Source of the DNA: Cylindrotheca closterium
Taxonomy: Eukaryota; Bacillariophyta; Bacillariophyceae; Bacillariales; Bacillariaceae
Direction: 5' to 3'
DNA: 13,487 nt
Assembly: GCA_933822405.4 (NCBI GenBank)
Contig: CAKOGP040001923.1
Coordinates: forward strand, 1 to 13,487
The number at the start of each line of letters is the position of its first letter. The stretch's first letter is position 1. Under the pieces are notes generated by a model that was not told the DNA's origin, did no database searches, and saw only the letters and a program-made list of their open reading frames with translations. Below are positions 1 to 8,811 of the stretch, in pieces. Position numbers and translations under genes: made by a program.

Positions 1-1255
1 AGGTTCATAGTCCTGATCAAAGGCTTCTTCTAAGTAACCTTGTTCCGTGTCATCCACTCCTGCGATTTGATCGCCATCTTGAAATGTCTCCAAATCTCTC
101 TTCTTATCAAAGAACTTCATGGAAGTAGCACCTTCGGCAGCAGCCCAAGCTTCAACACGCTGGATTACTTGATTGGTAACGGGTAGTACAACGACCTTGG
201 GTCGGGAAATCATCTTCTTAGTATTGAGGTTGAGCACTCGGTGCCCAGTACGTTGTCCCTTTGTAGGTTCAATGTAAATTGCTTCAATACTTCGGGGTTC
301 CATCGAATTGTTGGAATCCGTCCCAATTGCATGAACATATTGTCCAAGTTCAGCAACCATGTCTCTCTTGTAGTTGATATTGACATTATCAATGAGTTGC
401 TGCGGACTGAAATGTGATGAGACATTCAATAGCTCGGCGGCTCGACGTCCAAGACATTCAGTGATCACTTTTGGAACCACTTTGTAGGGTAATCGTGCAA
501 GAGCTACTCTGACTCTTTCTTTCAACGCCCTATTGTTTCGCTCAGCGGGAGGCTCGTGGTCTCCAGCTGCAGTCGGGTCAATAGTAACACCCATATTGTC
601 TAGCACATCATCCGTGAGAGGAATGAACGCCCAATCACACTTGATGATCTTGACTTGAAAGCCTGCCTTGTTGTAGCGGCGGAATATCTTATCCAATGCT
701 TCAAATACAGGGTCAGTCTTCAGGTTCTGCGCGGGAATACATTAGCGATAACGCACAGCGGTATCAATGCAGGTGAGAAACTTAGCATTCTCGATCTCCA
801 TGTGATCAATACAGACGGTAATAGATCGATTGTGCTGATATAATTCCTCTGGTGGACTGAAGAAGTCGTCATACGTGTTCTTCGGAGTTGGTCTTGTTGA
901 CTTGCCTTTCAATGTAGAGGCGTCAGGTCCAAAGATTGCTTCGGCATGATTGATCGCTTCTTCAGTGATAGGACAGTTCTTGATGAGACCAGATCAAAGA
1001 TTGCTTTGGCATGATTGATCGCTTCTTTGGTGACATCGAGTCCAGCATATCCATTCTGTTTGTTTGAAGAAAGTTCGAAATGGGGTTGATTATTTAAGTT
1101 GCTTAACTGGCGACGGTACTTCGCACTTGTCTCTTTGGCACCTGGTTCAACATTCGCTCCAAGTTGCTCCAACACATACACACCCTTATGATTAACAAAT
1201 CGCATCTTTCTGTTTCCATCACAATGCACAATAAAAGCATTGTCAGCATCAGTAT
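1..1255 (-). pseudogene. copia pre-integrase and integrase region (frameshifted, one internal stop, 3' end outside window)
   Basis: Starting near 1255 the frame reads DADNAFIVHCDGNRKMRF, the segment joining protease to pre-integrase. After a frame change at about 995, caused by an imperfect 65-bp-offset duplication, the frame LIKNCPITEEAINHAEAIFG follows and then GKSTRP, typical of copia pre-integrase. The integrase core starts at about 825 (VCIDHMEIENAKFLT), passes a TAA at 742-744, and continues with KIFRRYNKAGF and GDHEPPAERNNR, where the Glu before RNNR fits the third catalytic acid. The C-terminal part reads GHRVLNLNTKKMISRPKV and stays open to position 1. This frame has no start codon of its own, being internal to a polyprotein. 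Integrase inserts element cDNA into the host genome; this copy cannot be made whole. Confidence 0.8.
931..1060. repeat. imperfect partial tandem duplication, offset 65 bp, inside the integrase region
   Basis: The stretch beginning AAAGATTGCTTCGGCATGAT at 931 recurs at 996 with one substitution in those 20 bases; the match runs for about 35 bp before the two copies diverge. Because the offset is 65 bp, not a multiple of three, the copies lie in different frames. On the minus strand both encode an EAINHA[EK]AIF peptide. This is the visible cause of one of the frameshifts in the pol region. Confidence 0.75.
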
Positions 1256-1287
1256 AGCAAGTACATTGGCAATTCCATCTTCATCGT

Positions 1288-1884
1288 GATAAACTGGAGG
1301 TGGAAATCTTCCTAGAAAACCTTCTTCGTCGATAACTCTGCTGCCCACGTTAGTGTGCATGTCAAGTTCTTTCTCAGCATGACGGAGTCCATGCATAAGC
1401 TCACCATTACAAATGGTTGTGTTTGTACAACCACTGTCCATGATGACATGATTGTACAACCCAAATGGATCTCTTTCCTTTCTGCGGCTTTGAATGAACT
1501 GCAGACCTCGATCTGCTTCAGTAGCAAGATCAGGCAAATCTTCATCTTCACTAGCATAGTGCCAGTTGGTTTGAAGTTTGACATTCGTTGTACCAGTAGG
1601 ACATTCTCATCCTTTCCCTTGATAGCATTGTGAAAGACATTTGATGTATCAAAATATCCAGTTTTCACAGCTTGTGGGGTTCGAGCTTGAGTTGCATCAA
1701 ATCCTTGGCGCACTTGAGCACCACTGAAGCCTTGTCAACTGAGTTGCATTCCACTGAACGCAATCTCACCGTTAGCATTCATAGAATAAGGGACAGTAAC
1801 AGTGCCTCCACCTTGAGTTGGAATCTGCATGAGCTGCATTCCAGAAGGAACTTGCATCATTTGATTACCTGTAGTACCAGCAAG
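1288..1884 (-). pseudogene. gag C-terminal linker and aspartic protease region of the copia element
   Basis: Downstream of the gag stop the same frame continues with a low-complexity segment rich in Met, Gln and Gly, and meets a second TGA at 1735-1737. A one-base shift near 1573 leads to a frame that reads NWHYASEDEDLPDLATEADR and then HVIMDSGCTNTTICN at about 1400-1450. The D-S-G-C-T core corresponds to the D-[ST]-G catalytic motif of retroviral-type aspartic proteases; copia elements often show DSG followed by a small residue. The protease domain continues to about 1255, where another frame change occurs. The enzyme would have processed the Gag-Pol polyprotein. The Asp is intact, but the reading frame is broken on both sides. 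Confidence 0.7.
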
Positions 1885-2425
1885 TCACAAAAGTGTGTTA
1901 ACGCTTCCTGCAACACTTGATGCTCCACTTGTGGACGCTGAAGCTCCAGGAACTATAGCTGGAACAGTAGCTGGGACAGTTGCTCCAATATGATTAAGAT
2001 TGAGCTTCTTTCCATAATCAACATATTGATCCTGATTCTTCCATTGAGTCTTTGGTAGCAGTCTGTCTGGGCATTTTGGAGACATATGGTCTTCGTTGCC
2101 ACATACATAACATGCTGCCTTCTTTCCATCCTTCGGTTTCCCCTTTCCTTTTCCTTTGCCTTTACCTTTATTAGGTTGGTCTTTTCCTTGGTAGAGGTTC
2201 ACTCCTGGATTTTTACTCACTTCCATGTGAATTTTCAACATATCTTGTGCTTTGCTGACCGTCTTTGGATAATAATCCACTTCTCTGCAATAGTTCGTCT
2301 GAAGATCCAGCATCAGAGGAGCTGTTCTCGTTCGATCGCTGTTGCATAGAAATCCCTCACTCCTTTGTAGGTAAGGCACTGCTGTTCTTGACGTAAATTT
2401 GTTTTGTAGCCTTTTGTGATTGAAT
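1885..2425 (-). pseudogene. gag: gag fragment with CCHC zinc knuckle
   Basis: This encodes the C-terminal half of a copia Gag, the structural protein that binds element RNA. From the 5' side one frame reads from about 2425 to 2315; the reading then moves to a second frame that stays open to a TGA at 1885-1887. The second frame contains the pattern NYCREVDYYPKTVSKAQ, a Lys/Gly-rich tract (alternating KG, about 2145-2185), and then CYVCGNEDHMSPKC, a textbook C-X2-C-X4-H-X4-C knuckle at about 2073-2114. The alternating Lys-Gly tract before the knuckle is likely an RNA-binding basic patch. The 5' end of gag is missing, because a stop lies just upstream near 2430. What would normally follow continues past the TGA in the same frame, so this stop is a nonsense mutation and not the natural end of gag. 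Confidence 0.8.
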
Positions 2426-2429
2426 GTTA

Positions 2430-2685
2430 GAATAAAGCAAAATGTGCTCTATTGTGAGTGCCTTTAGCGCTCAGAACAAACTCTCTGCAATCTAAATTTG
2501 TAATCGACTGTACAACACTTTCACGACAATAGTTCTCCTGTGTCTAGGTATACTTTGAGTGAAATTGTTCCTATTTGATTAATGTTTGGCTTGAATTGAT
2601 GATTCAATCACAAAAGTAAGTTCAACAATTTTCCTTTGGAAAATCCCTTGTTTACAGAACTTGATTCGACCTCTACGATGATTCT
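2430..2685. other. non-coding stretch between the two head-to-head copia pieces
   Basis: No coding signal is visible. By position this could hold the 5' untranslated leader or LTR remnant of the minus-strand element, but I found no matching pair of ends or primer binding site. The sequence is AT-rich with short palindromic words, for example TTGAATTGATGATTCAA at 2591-2607. Confidence 0.4.
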
Positions 2686-4119
2686 GTGTTGGATACAGTA
2701 CTTTGGGACATCTTGTATTATTCCCTACTGCATTGTACACAACATCAATATCTCACTTGTATAGGGTCATTCCCTTTTTGTGTGGATGTAGATTGTCCGA
2801 CAGACTCGCCGTCCGGCATACTTGCGTCGAATCCCGACATCACGATCAAAGTCGGATCGTACGTGTCGAAAACTTTGTACTTGAATAGTTTCTTTTTGGA
2901 ACGTAAAAACTCATATTTTGTCAGGAAGACTGATGAAACCTCTTGGGTAACTTATCGCGCTTGTCGTGAAGATTTTCCCTATGAGACTGCCAAGTACATC
3001 TGTGCCAACAAGATTGGGTCCTGCTCCGGTAACCACAAGAATGGACCACACCAACGTTGGGCACGAACGTTCTTGAAAAAGACTCGACGTGTAAAATACT
3101 ACAATTATTCCAAGCCTATGAAGGAAGGCCAAGTATTTTGCTGTCCTGAAGAAGATGACAGCTGCCAGATTCAATACACCAAGCGTTTCAAGAAGTCCAC
3201 CCCCCGCCAGAATCAATGTGCAAAGAAGCCTGGACGTCTCCAACAACCTCTTCCTGTCAAGTATGGTATTCCAATTCCGCGGACCGTTAGACAAGCACTT
3301 GCCATTGATGACAAAAACGGAAACCACTTTTGAAGAGAGGCAATGGAGAAAGAGATTGCCTCTCTCATTGCAATGAATTGCTTTACCTTTCACCCGTCTG
3401 ATTACAAGGCTGGCCCAAACTCTCAGTTTGCTCCTTTGCAAATGATTTTTGAAGCCAAGCAAGATGGACGACGCAAAGGAAGATTGGTTTGCGGAGGTCA
3501 CCTCGTGGACCCCCGAGGGATCTCGACTAAGACTACCGTTGTGAAGGGTGTTAGTGTCAGATTACTAGACATGATTGCACACCGTGATGGTTTGACCATT
3601 CTCCATGGAGATGTTGGCAATGCTTTCATTACTGCCAAATGTCTAGAGGATATACATTCTACTGCTGGCCCCGAGTTTGAAGAGCATGAAGGCGCTGTTG
3701 TTACTATCAACAAGGCCCTCTATGGCTTAAGATCTAGCTCAAGGGCCTACAGGGAAAAATTTGCTGCGTTTATGCGTACAATTGGTTTTGAACCTACTCG
3801 GTACGACCGTGACGTCTGGATGAGACTATTTGAAGACAAATCTGGGTACGATTGTCGTTGCACTCATGTCGACAACTTCAAAGTTATAGCCAAGGATCAT
3901 CAACAGTGGGTCAATGCTATTGCTGGTGCCTTTCAATTGAAATGCTCCGGTGCGCCAGACTACTACCTTGTTATGGATTATTGCTTTGATGTTGCAAATA
4001 TGGATTGGTTGACAGGTTCCAAGACCTATGTGGAAGAATGCATTTGCCGGATCCAAGCGTTAGTACCTAACAAATCCCATCTCTGTGTTCATTACACTCC
4101 TGCACCATCTGAAGGACCA
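2686..4119 (+). mobile_element. Ty1/copia retrotransposon remnant, linker and reverse transcriptase, truncated
   Basis: A second copia piece runs on the plus strand, divergent from the piece at 1-2425. Recognisable copia sequence starts by about 2890 and ends abruptly at 4119, where the 661-bp repeat unit begins. It holds the IN-RT linker and most of the reverse transcriptase but no RNase H domain and no 3' LTR. The 5' limit is uncertain; sequence between 2686 and about 2830 is open in the same frame but not recognisable as copia. Confidence 0.8.
2686..4119 (+). pseudogene. copia reverse transcriptase fragment with one nonsense codon and altered active site
   Basis: One frame runs through the region, interrupted only by TGA at 3331-3333, where the family usually has Trp (GNHF-stop-REAMEKE, compare GNT-hydrophobic-W in related elements). 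Before the stop lie RWARTFLKKTRR and KYGIPIPRTVRQALAIDDKN, the segment preceding copia RT. After it come FTFHP, GRLVCGGHLVDP, HGDVGNAF with the first catalytic Asp, AGPEFEEHEG, and NKALYGLRSSSRAYREKF. The usual YVDD box reads THVDNF (about 3865-3882), so the second Asp of the catalytic pair is Asn. TYVEECI follows, then TPAPSEGPA, where the copia frame is cut at 4119. The frame stays open to 4245 but reads into the antisense of the next repeat and should not be taken as protein. The enzyme would have copied element RNA into cDNA; stop, Asn and truncation each argue it is dead. Confidence 0.85.
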
Positions 4120-4744
4120 GCTGATTGTAGAAAAGTCTTATTCTTACAAGCCTTATTTGAGCATGGACATAAAAAAGAAGACCCAATTGATATCCCCATT
4201 TGCAATTGCAAGGCGCCAACTTCACTGATGTTCTGCGTTGATTGAATTGATTGGCAACTTGGGCACTTGTATTTGTCGTGCAGGCCCTTGAACTGTGCAT
4301 CTGGTATCCATAATCAAACCACAACATCTTTGTAGAAGTTGCTTGGAATAGGAGATTTCCCCCAGACCGGATGCCACTGGTGATTTAGTTGGATGGATGA
4401 ACCTTTGTTGTTGACAGCTTTTGTCATCAATAATCTTGCCTTGTACTTCCATTAAGTTGTTGTACAAAGGCGTCCCTTGGCTTGGCGTATACAACTGGCA
4501 ATACCTTGTTGATGAAGCTGATGATTTGTTGTCATCACTTGATGCACCAATTCCGTAGTCCCCAATTCCATTTGCAGACCGCCCCATCATCATCCTCGTC
4601 ATATTTCACTTCCCAAGCATTCCCACTTGTAAAATCAACAGTGCCTTGGTTTGGGACAAATTTTCCTTTTGGCATTAACGGGTGGTCAAGGACCTCTGCC
4701 ATCAGTTCTTTTGAAATCTTGAAAATTGCTTTTTAAAATTCATC
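4120..4744 (-). pseudogene. duplicated gene fragment in copy 1 (identical to copy 2)
   Basis: Carries the same three-frame remnant as copy 2, with the shared TGA at 4314-4316 between the DVVV and LWIPD segments and the CPSC / CPC-X4-AC cysteines near the left end. The fragment ends at 4120 against the broken reverse transcriptase. The 126-codon open frame here (4602 to 4222) repeats the one in copy 2 residue for residue. Confidence 0.45.
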
Positions 4745-4780
4745 CAAAATGCATGAAGGTTGATCATTTAAAAACTCTTG
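4120..4780. repeat. 661-bp tandem unit, copy 1
   Basis: The unit begins GCTGATTGTAGAAAAGTC and ends TTAAAAACTCTTG. The next copy starts exactly 661 bp later and, reading line by line, I found no difference between copies 1 and 2. The left edge of this copy coincides with the break in the copia reverse transcriptase. Confidence 0.95.
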
Positions 4781-5405
4781 GCTGATTGTAGAAAAGTCTT
4801 ATTCTTACAAGCCTTATTTGAGCATGGACATAAAAAAGAAGACCCAATTGATATCCCCATTTGCAATTGCAAGGCGCCAACTTCACTGATGTTCTGCGTT
4901 GATTGAATTGATTGGCAACTTGGGCACTTGTATTTGTCGTGCAGGCCCTTGAACTGTGCATCTGGTATCCATAATCAAACCACAACATCTTTGTAGAAGT
5001 TGCTTGGAATAGGAGATTTCCCCCAGACCGGATGCCACTGGTGATTTAGTTGGATGGATGAACCTTTGTTGTTGACAGCTTTTGTCATCAATAATCTTGC
5101 CTTGTACTTCCATTAAGTTGTTGTACAAAGGCGTCCCTTGGCTTGGCGTATACAACTGGCAATACCTTGTTGATGAAGCTGATGATTTGTTGTCATCACT
5201 TGATGCACCAATTCCGTAGTCCCCAATTCCATTTGCAGACCGCCCCATCATCATCCTCGTCATATTTCACTTCCCAAGCATTCCCACTTGTAAAATCAAC
5301 AGTGCCTTGGTTTGGGACAAATTTTCCTTTTGGCATTAACGGGTGGTCAAGGACCTCTGCCATCAGTTCTTTTGAAATCTTGAAAATTGCTTTTTAAAAT
5401 TCATC
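4781..5405 (-). pseudogene. duplicated gene fragment in copy 2 (zinc-ribbon-like, 5' end missing)
   Basis: Same gene as in copy 3 but without its start: the similarity stops just upstream of KAIFKISKELMAEVLD, and a TAA precedes it. One frame reads MPKGKFVPNQGTVDF to WEVKYDEDDD. Another, from 5263 to 4883, is open for 126 codons with a Ser-rich part and LYNNLMEVQGKIIDDK. A third frame reads WHPVWGKSPIPSNFYKDVVV, TGA at 4975-4977, then LWIPDAQFKGLHDKYKCPSC and CPCSNKACKN. The paired CPSC and CPC-X4-AC cysteines look like a zinc ribbon. The WHPVWG-PIP-FY-DVVV-WIPD-CPSC spacing reminds me of zinc-binding domains found ahead of transposase-like proteins in algae and fungi (DUF6729-like), but this is only a resemblance. 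The long 126-codon frame is probably not the real protein, because the cysteine-rich frame is the structured one. Confidence 0.45.
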
Positions 5406-5441
5406 CAAAATGCATGAAGGTTGATCATTTAAAAACTCTTG
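4781..5441. repeat. 661-bp tandem unit, copy 2
   Basis: Apparently identical to copy 1 over its whole length, including the 49-bp tail TTTTAAAATTCATCC through AAAAACTCTTG that is absent from copy 3. Identity over 661 bp means a very recent duplication, gene conversion, or an assembly artefact. Confidence 0.95.
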
Positions 5442-6025
5442 GCTGATTGTAGAAAAGTCTTATTCTTACAAGCCTTATTTGAGCATGGACATAAAAAAGA
5501 AGACCCAATGAATATCCCCATATGCAATTGCGGTGGGCCAACTTCCCTGATGTTTTGTGTTGATTGAATCGGATTGGCACTTGTATTTGTAGTGCAGGCC
5601 CCTTGAACTGTGCATCTGGTATCCATACTCAAACCACAACATCTTTGTAGAAGTTGCTTGGAATAGGAGATTTCCCCAGACCGGATGCCACTGAAGATTT
5701 ACTTGGATAGATGAACCTTTGTTGTTGACTGCTTTTGTCATCAATAATCTTGCCTTGTACTTCCATTAAGTTGTTGTACAAAGGCGACTGGCAATGCCTT
5801 GTTGATGAAGCTGATGATTTGTCGTCATCACTTGATGCACCAATTCCGTAGTCCCCAATTCCATTTGCAGACCGCCCTGTCATCATCCTCGTCATATTTC
5901 ACTTCCCAAGCATTCCCACTTGTAAAATCAACAGTGCCTTGGTTTGGGACAAATTTTCCTTTTGGCATTGACGAGGGGTCAAGGACCTCTGCCATCAGTT
6001 CTATTGAAACCTTGAAAATTGCTTT
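5442..6025. repeat. diverged third copy of the 661-bp unit
   Basis: The start matches copies 1 and 2 closely, but this copy has many substitutions and small indels (around 5510-5600) and lacks a 21-22 bp stretch present in copies 1 and 2 (after TACAAAGGCG, near 5785). Similarity ends at about 6025, after GAAAATTGCTT; beyond it the gene fragment continues into its own 5' end and not into the repeat tail. This makes copy 3 the closest to the ancestral locus. Confidence 0.9.
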
Positions 6026-6195
6026 CTCCAGTGTTGACTTTGCAGAGGATGGATCATTTTGATGTCGCAATGAGAGGAAGTACTCATGGCTCCTCTTAGC
6101 TTTCTCCTCCTTTGCAGTTTGAAATTCTTTGACTTCCGGTCGCCTCCAGCCTTATGGTTGCATTTTTTGTTCTTACTTCCTTTTGGACGGCCCAT
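5442..6195 (-). pseudogene. decayed gene with AT-hook-like N-terminus (copy 3, retains the 5' end)
   Basis: A start codon at 6195 opens with MGRPKGSKNKK, an AT-hook-like basic motif (GRPKG) found at the start of many DNA-binding and transposon proteins, then a Lys/Arg-rich segment. The likely continuation lies in another frame (LEKAIFKVSIELMAEVLD, then MPKGKFVPNQGTVDF and WEVKYDEDDD, about 5880-6045), which resembles a Tudor/chromo-like WxVxYDDG strand pattern. A third frame reads QWHPVWG, and a TGA at 5629-5631 closes the segment ending FYKDVVV. Reading frames change repeatedly, so this is a pseudogene or a multi-exon gene whose introns I cannot place. I do not recognise the family with certainty; the architecture suggests a transposon-derived or nuclear DNA-binding protein. 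It is truncated at 5442, the same boundary as in copies 1 and 2. Confidence 0.5.
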
Positions 6196-6199
6196 GTTG

Positions 6200-6568
6200 A
6201 TGTTGACGCAAATGAAAAGACAAAGACGCAAATTAAACGACGAGATTTCCAAAGTTCACAACTTTCAAAATTAAACTGTTGGCCGTTTTGTCCGTTATTT
6301 GCCGTTACGACCATTTCAAATCTATTTTTGATCCGGAAAGTGAGATTTGTAAGCGACGCCTTGGTTGTGTAGACGTGCTTAGAATCTGGAGCGGCCTGCA
6401 ATGGCAGACTTGCTGGGAGTGTCCTCAGATATGTCATAGATTCCCTGGCAAGGATGACGGAAACTGACATGCCGGTGACAGATTCTGCGCAATGCAGAGC
6501 TTGGGCTTTGCTGAAAACGGGCCTGCCTAAACATTCATTTCATTTGTGGACATTCCCTTGAAATTGTT
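6200..6568. other. intergenic stretch upstream of the AT-hook pseudogene
   Basis: No supported gene. Short overlapping open frames on both strands (62-124 codons) show no recognisable motif and contradict one another. It may contain the promoter of the minus-strand gene starting at 6195. Confidence 0.4.
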
Positions 6569-6650
6569 GAACTTCGTCAGACACTTTGTCGGACCTGACA
6601 AAACTTCGTCAGACCCGACAAAACTTTGTCGGACCGGACGAAACATGGTC
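6569..6650. repeat. short GTCGGAC-type tandem repeats, array 1
   Basis: Four related units of about 20 bp follow each other. The clearest two are AAAACTTCGTCAGACCCGAC (6600-6619) and AAAACTTTGTCGGACCGGAC (6620-6639); the two before are shorter. All share the core ACTT[CT]GTC[AG]GAC. A fifth, poor unit (GAAACATGGTCGC) follows at 6640. Confidence 0.8.
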
Positions 6651-6659
6651 GCATTAGGA

Positions 6660-7020
6660 ATAGGGCAGATTATTTTTTAAACCTCTTGATCAGATGAATC
6701 CTAAATCTATCACTCATCTGAGTTACTGTAGTATAATTTGTAGTTGACGTTTGAATTTCTGAAAGTATGCATCATGTCTGTAAACATCTCTGGCAACTTT
6801 GGCATATTGCTGTGGAGAGATAGAACCTGCCCTTTTTTATTTAGTAACCGTTTCTTGTTTTCTAGTGTACTGTTTTTTGCCGTTTTTGCATGTCAGCCTT
6901 CTTGGACCAGCTTGCCACTACCAGCCTGACAATGCAAATTTGAATTTTTTGTCATGCAAGATTCTTGCAAGCTCTGAAATCAGTTTTGTCCATTTCATCC
7001 ATTTTGTCCATTTCGATGAA
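6660..7020. other. AT-rich intergenic stretch
   Basis: No supported gene. Toward the right end TTTTGTCCATTTCATCC and a second TTTTGTCCATTTC (about 6983-7015) form a small direct repeat leading into array 2. Confidence 0.4.
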
Positions 7021-7100
7021 GAATAGTCGGACTCCAACGAGAATAGTCGGACTCCGACGAGAATAGTCGGACTCCGACAAGAATAGTCGGACTTGACGAA
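7021..7100. repeat. four tandem 20-bp units, array 2
   Basis: Units start GAATAGTCGGACT at 7021, 7041, 7061 and 7081, with endings CCAACGA, CCGACGA, CCGACAA and TGACGAA. In units 2 and 3 the core GTCGGACTCCGAC is a perfect inverted repeat of six bases around a central C. The array is followed at 7112-7129 by TTCGTCCATTTGGACGAA, a seven-base stem with an ATTT loop. Confidence 0.9.
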
Positions 7101-7130
7101 GGTTTGACTATTTTCGTCCATTTGGACGAA

Positions 7131-8811
7131 GGTTCAACGGTTCGGAACCAGATCAAAAGGGCACGCACGCCAAGTAGTTTTGAAAAGAAAGATGCGCCAG
7201 TCAGCCTAACTTGGGTAAACAATTGAAGACTATACTACTCCCCTCATTTTGTCCAAACGACACCCCCCGCTCCAGTACTGTCGCTCACACAAAAAATCCG
7301 CACATATTTAGGCACATATCGGATAAATGGGGTTTGCAAATCAGCTCACGACTACCAGCTTCTACGTACGTGTACATGTCGTCAGCTGGAACCAAATCCG
7401 GGCTATTTTCTTTCAACACGCAAATCAAAATATATGAGGGGAGAGTTTCAGGGGATATGAGAGACTCGCGAAACACCAGTGCTTATAATCAGGAAGATCT
7501 ACCGGTAGATTGGATGGTCCTGCAAACTAAAAACATTCTATACCAGCCACCTGCAATCTGATACGCAAACCTGCTTTTCCAGAATGGACGCAACCTAACC
7601 AAACCACCTCAGCTCCAGTTGAACAAGTTCTGGCCTTCCTAGAGAATGTGACAGTATATTGGCAAACCGGAATGACTAGCGTTACGTGGTGATGGAGATG
7701 TATAATAGTAGAACGTATTGTTCAAGCTTCTAGCTTGATTCTCTATTGACTATAATTTTTGTCTTCAACAGTAGTATCCAGTTTTAGTGTCGTCTTGTCA
7801 TTGTTCAAGTCAAGTCACTGTCTCCGCATTGGCAGAATCAAGCCCTCATTTGTTCTATTCTATTCTCTCGTCAGAATTTTTTCACAAAGAACTCTGCAAG
7901 CGTCTTTCTGTACAATAGTAGACAGCTTCGTTCAAAACACTGGCCTGGAGAAGAAAAAATTGGCCACAACGGAGCCCAGTCGGGATTCTGCGTTTGTTGT
8001 CGTTTTTGAACCTTTCCCAACAAATGTTGATTATTGTGTCTTCGATCTTTGCATACACATGTAGTATATTTGCAATGAAATTGAGCCTTGCGTTCGCCCT
8101 TTACGTTTCTACCCAAACAACAAGCCGATTGATTTTTCAGCTCCAGACAATCAGCAAATTGCACAGGCTCGTTGTCGCAAGCCTCACAGAAGTGTATACT
8201 TCACTAGAATCGCAGCGATAATCTCAACTGGTAGATTTGACTGCTCTCTCATGCCTTGTTTGACCTTTCCAGGATGATGTCGAGTCAATCACAAGATGAT
8301 GCAATCAAGTTGTTAAAACAACTGTTGTGGTGCTGCTTGTTTGTTTTGCGGTTCCTTGGCTTTTGTCTGCAAGCTTGAAGTTGATGTGATGTCGATGCAA
8401 AACAATACATATGCGACACATCCGGAATAGGAGTGCTTTATTTTTTATTTTCAAAAACTCATGGTCTGGCCTCCGTCATATTCATATCTCACGATATTTC
8501 ATAAAAGGAAAGCTGACGACACGTAAAGGAACGGCCGGGAACTGTGGTCCGATTAGTCATTTCATGCGCAATAGCAACTGCACAAAGGGAATCTTGTAGG
8601 CGGAATCTTGAAAAATCATTGCAGCGACCAGCTTATCCGCGTCCACAAACAGTCAGTCAAAATAGCACGGCACGGTTGTGCGGAGGGTGAGAAAGGACAA
8701 AGGAAAAAAGCATGCCCGTCCTCTTTAATCATTCCCCATTTTTTCTGTTAGTAGACCACTTTTCCATATTTAAGAAATGACTCTTGTGTAAAAATGTGAC
8801 GGGTTTATTCG
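7131..8811. other. long intergenic stretch, no supported gene
   Basis: Open frames of 62-116 codons occur on both strands, the longest from 7211 to 7561 on the plus strand, but none shows a domain, a coherent composition or a plausible start context. I saw no tRNA, rRNA or small nuclear RNA signature. AT-rich and T-rich tracts alternate with short palindromes. Confidence 0.5.

Larger units (their letters stand above)
1..2425 (-). mobile_element. Ty1/copia (CoDi-like) retrotransposon remnant, gag to integrase, cut by the left window edge
   Basis: Read on the minus strand, this stretch gives in order a gag C-terminal part with a CCHC zinc knuckle, a Gly/Met/Gln-rich linker, an aspartic protease motif, a pre-integrase region and an integrase core with its C-terminal part. 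That is the gag-PR-IN order of Ty1/copia elements. The frame changes at about 2315, 1573, 1255 and 995, and in-frame stops lie at 1885-1887, 1735-1737 and 742-744, so no functional polyprotein can be made. No LTR could be identified with confidence on the right side, and the left end lies outside the window. Assignment to the diatom CoDi group is inferred from remembered family patterns, not from a search. Confidence 0.85.

Noticed and set aside
2684..2700. LTR start of the TGTTGGA type
   Set aside because: The word is right for a copia LTR, but no matching LTR end, primer binding site or second LTR is visible.
4120..4245. Extension of the reverse transcriptase to the stop at 4245
   Set aside because: From 4120 the frame reads the antisense of the repeat unit; no RNase H-like sequence appears.
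4222..4602. 126-codon open frame, present twice, as a real gene
   Set aside because: It is duplicated only because the DNA is duplicated. Copy 3 is frameshifted around it, and the cysteine-rich and WxVxYDD segments lie in other frames of the same strand.
7211..7561. 116-codon open frame as a gene
   Set aside because: No domain, weak start context and no support from neighbouring sequence; likely chance.
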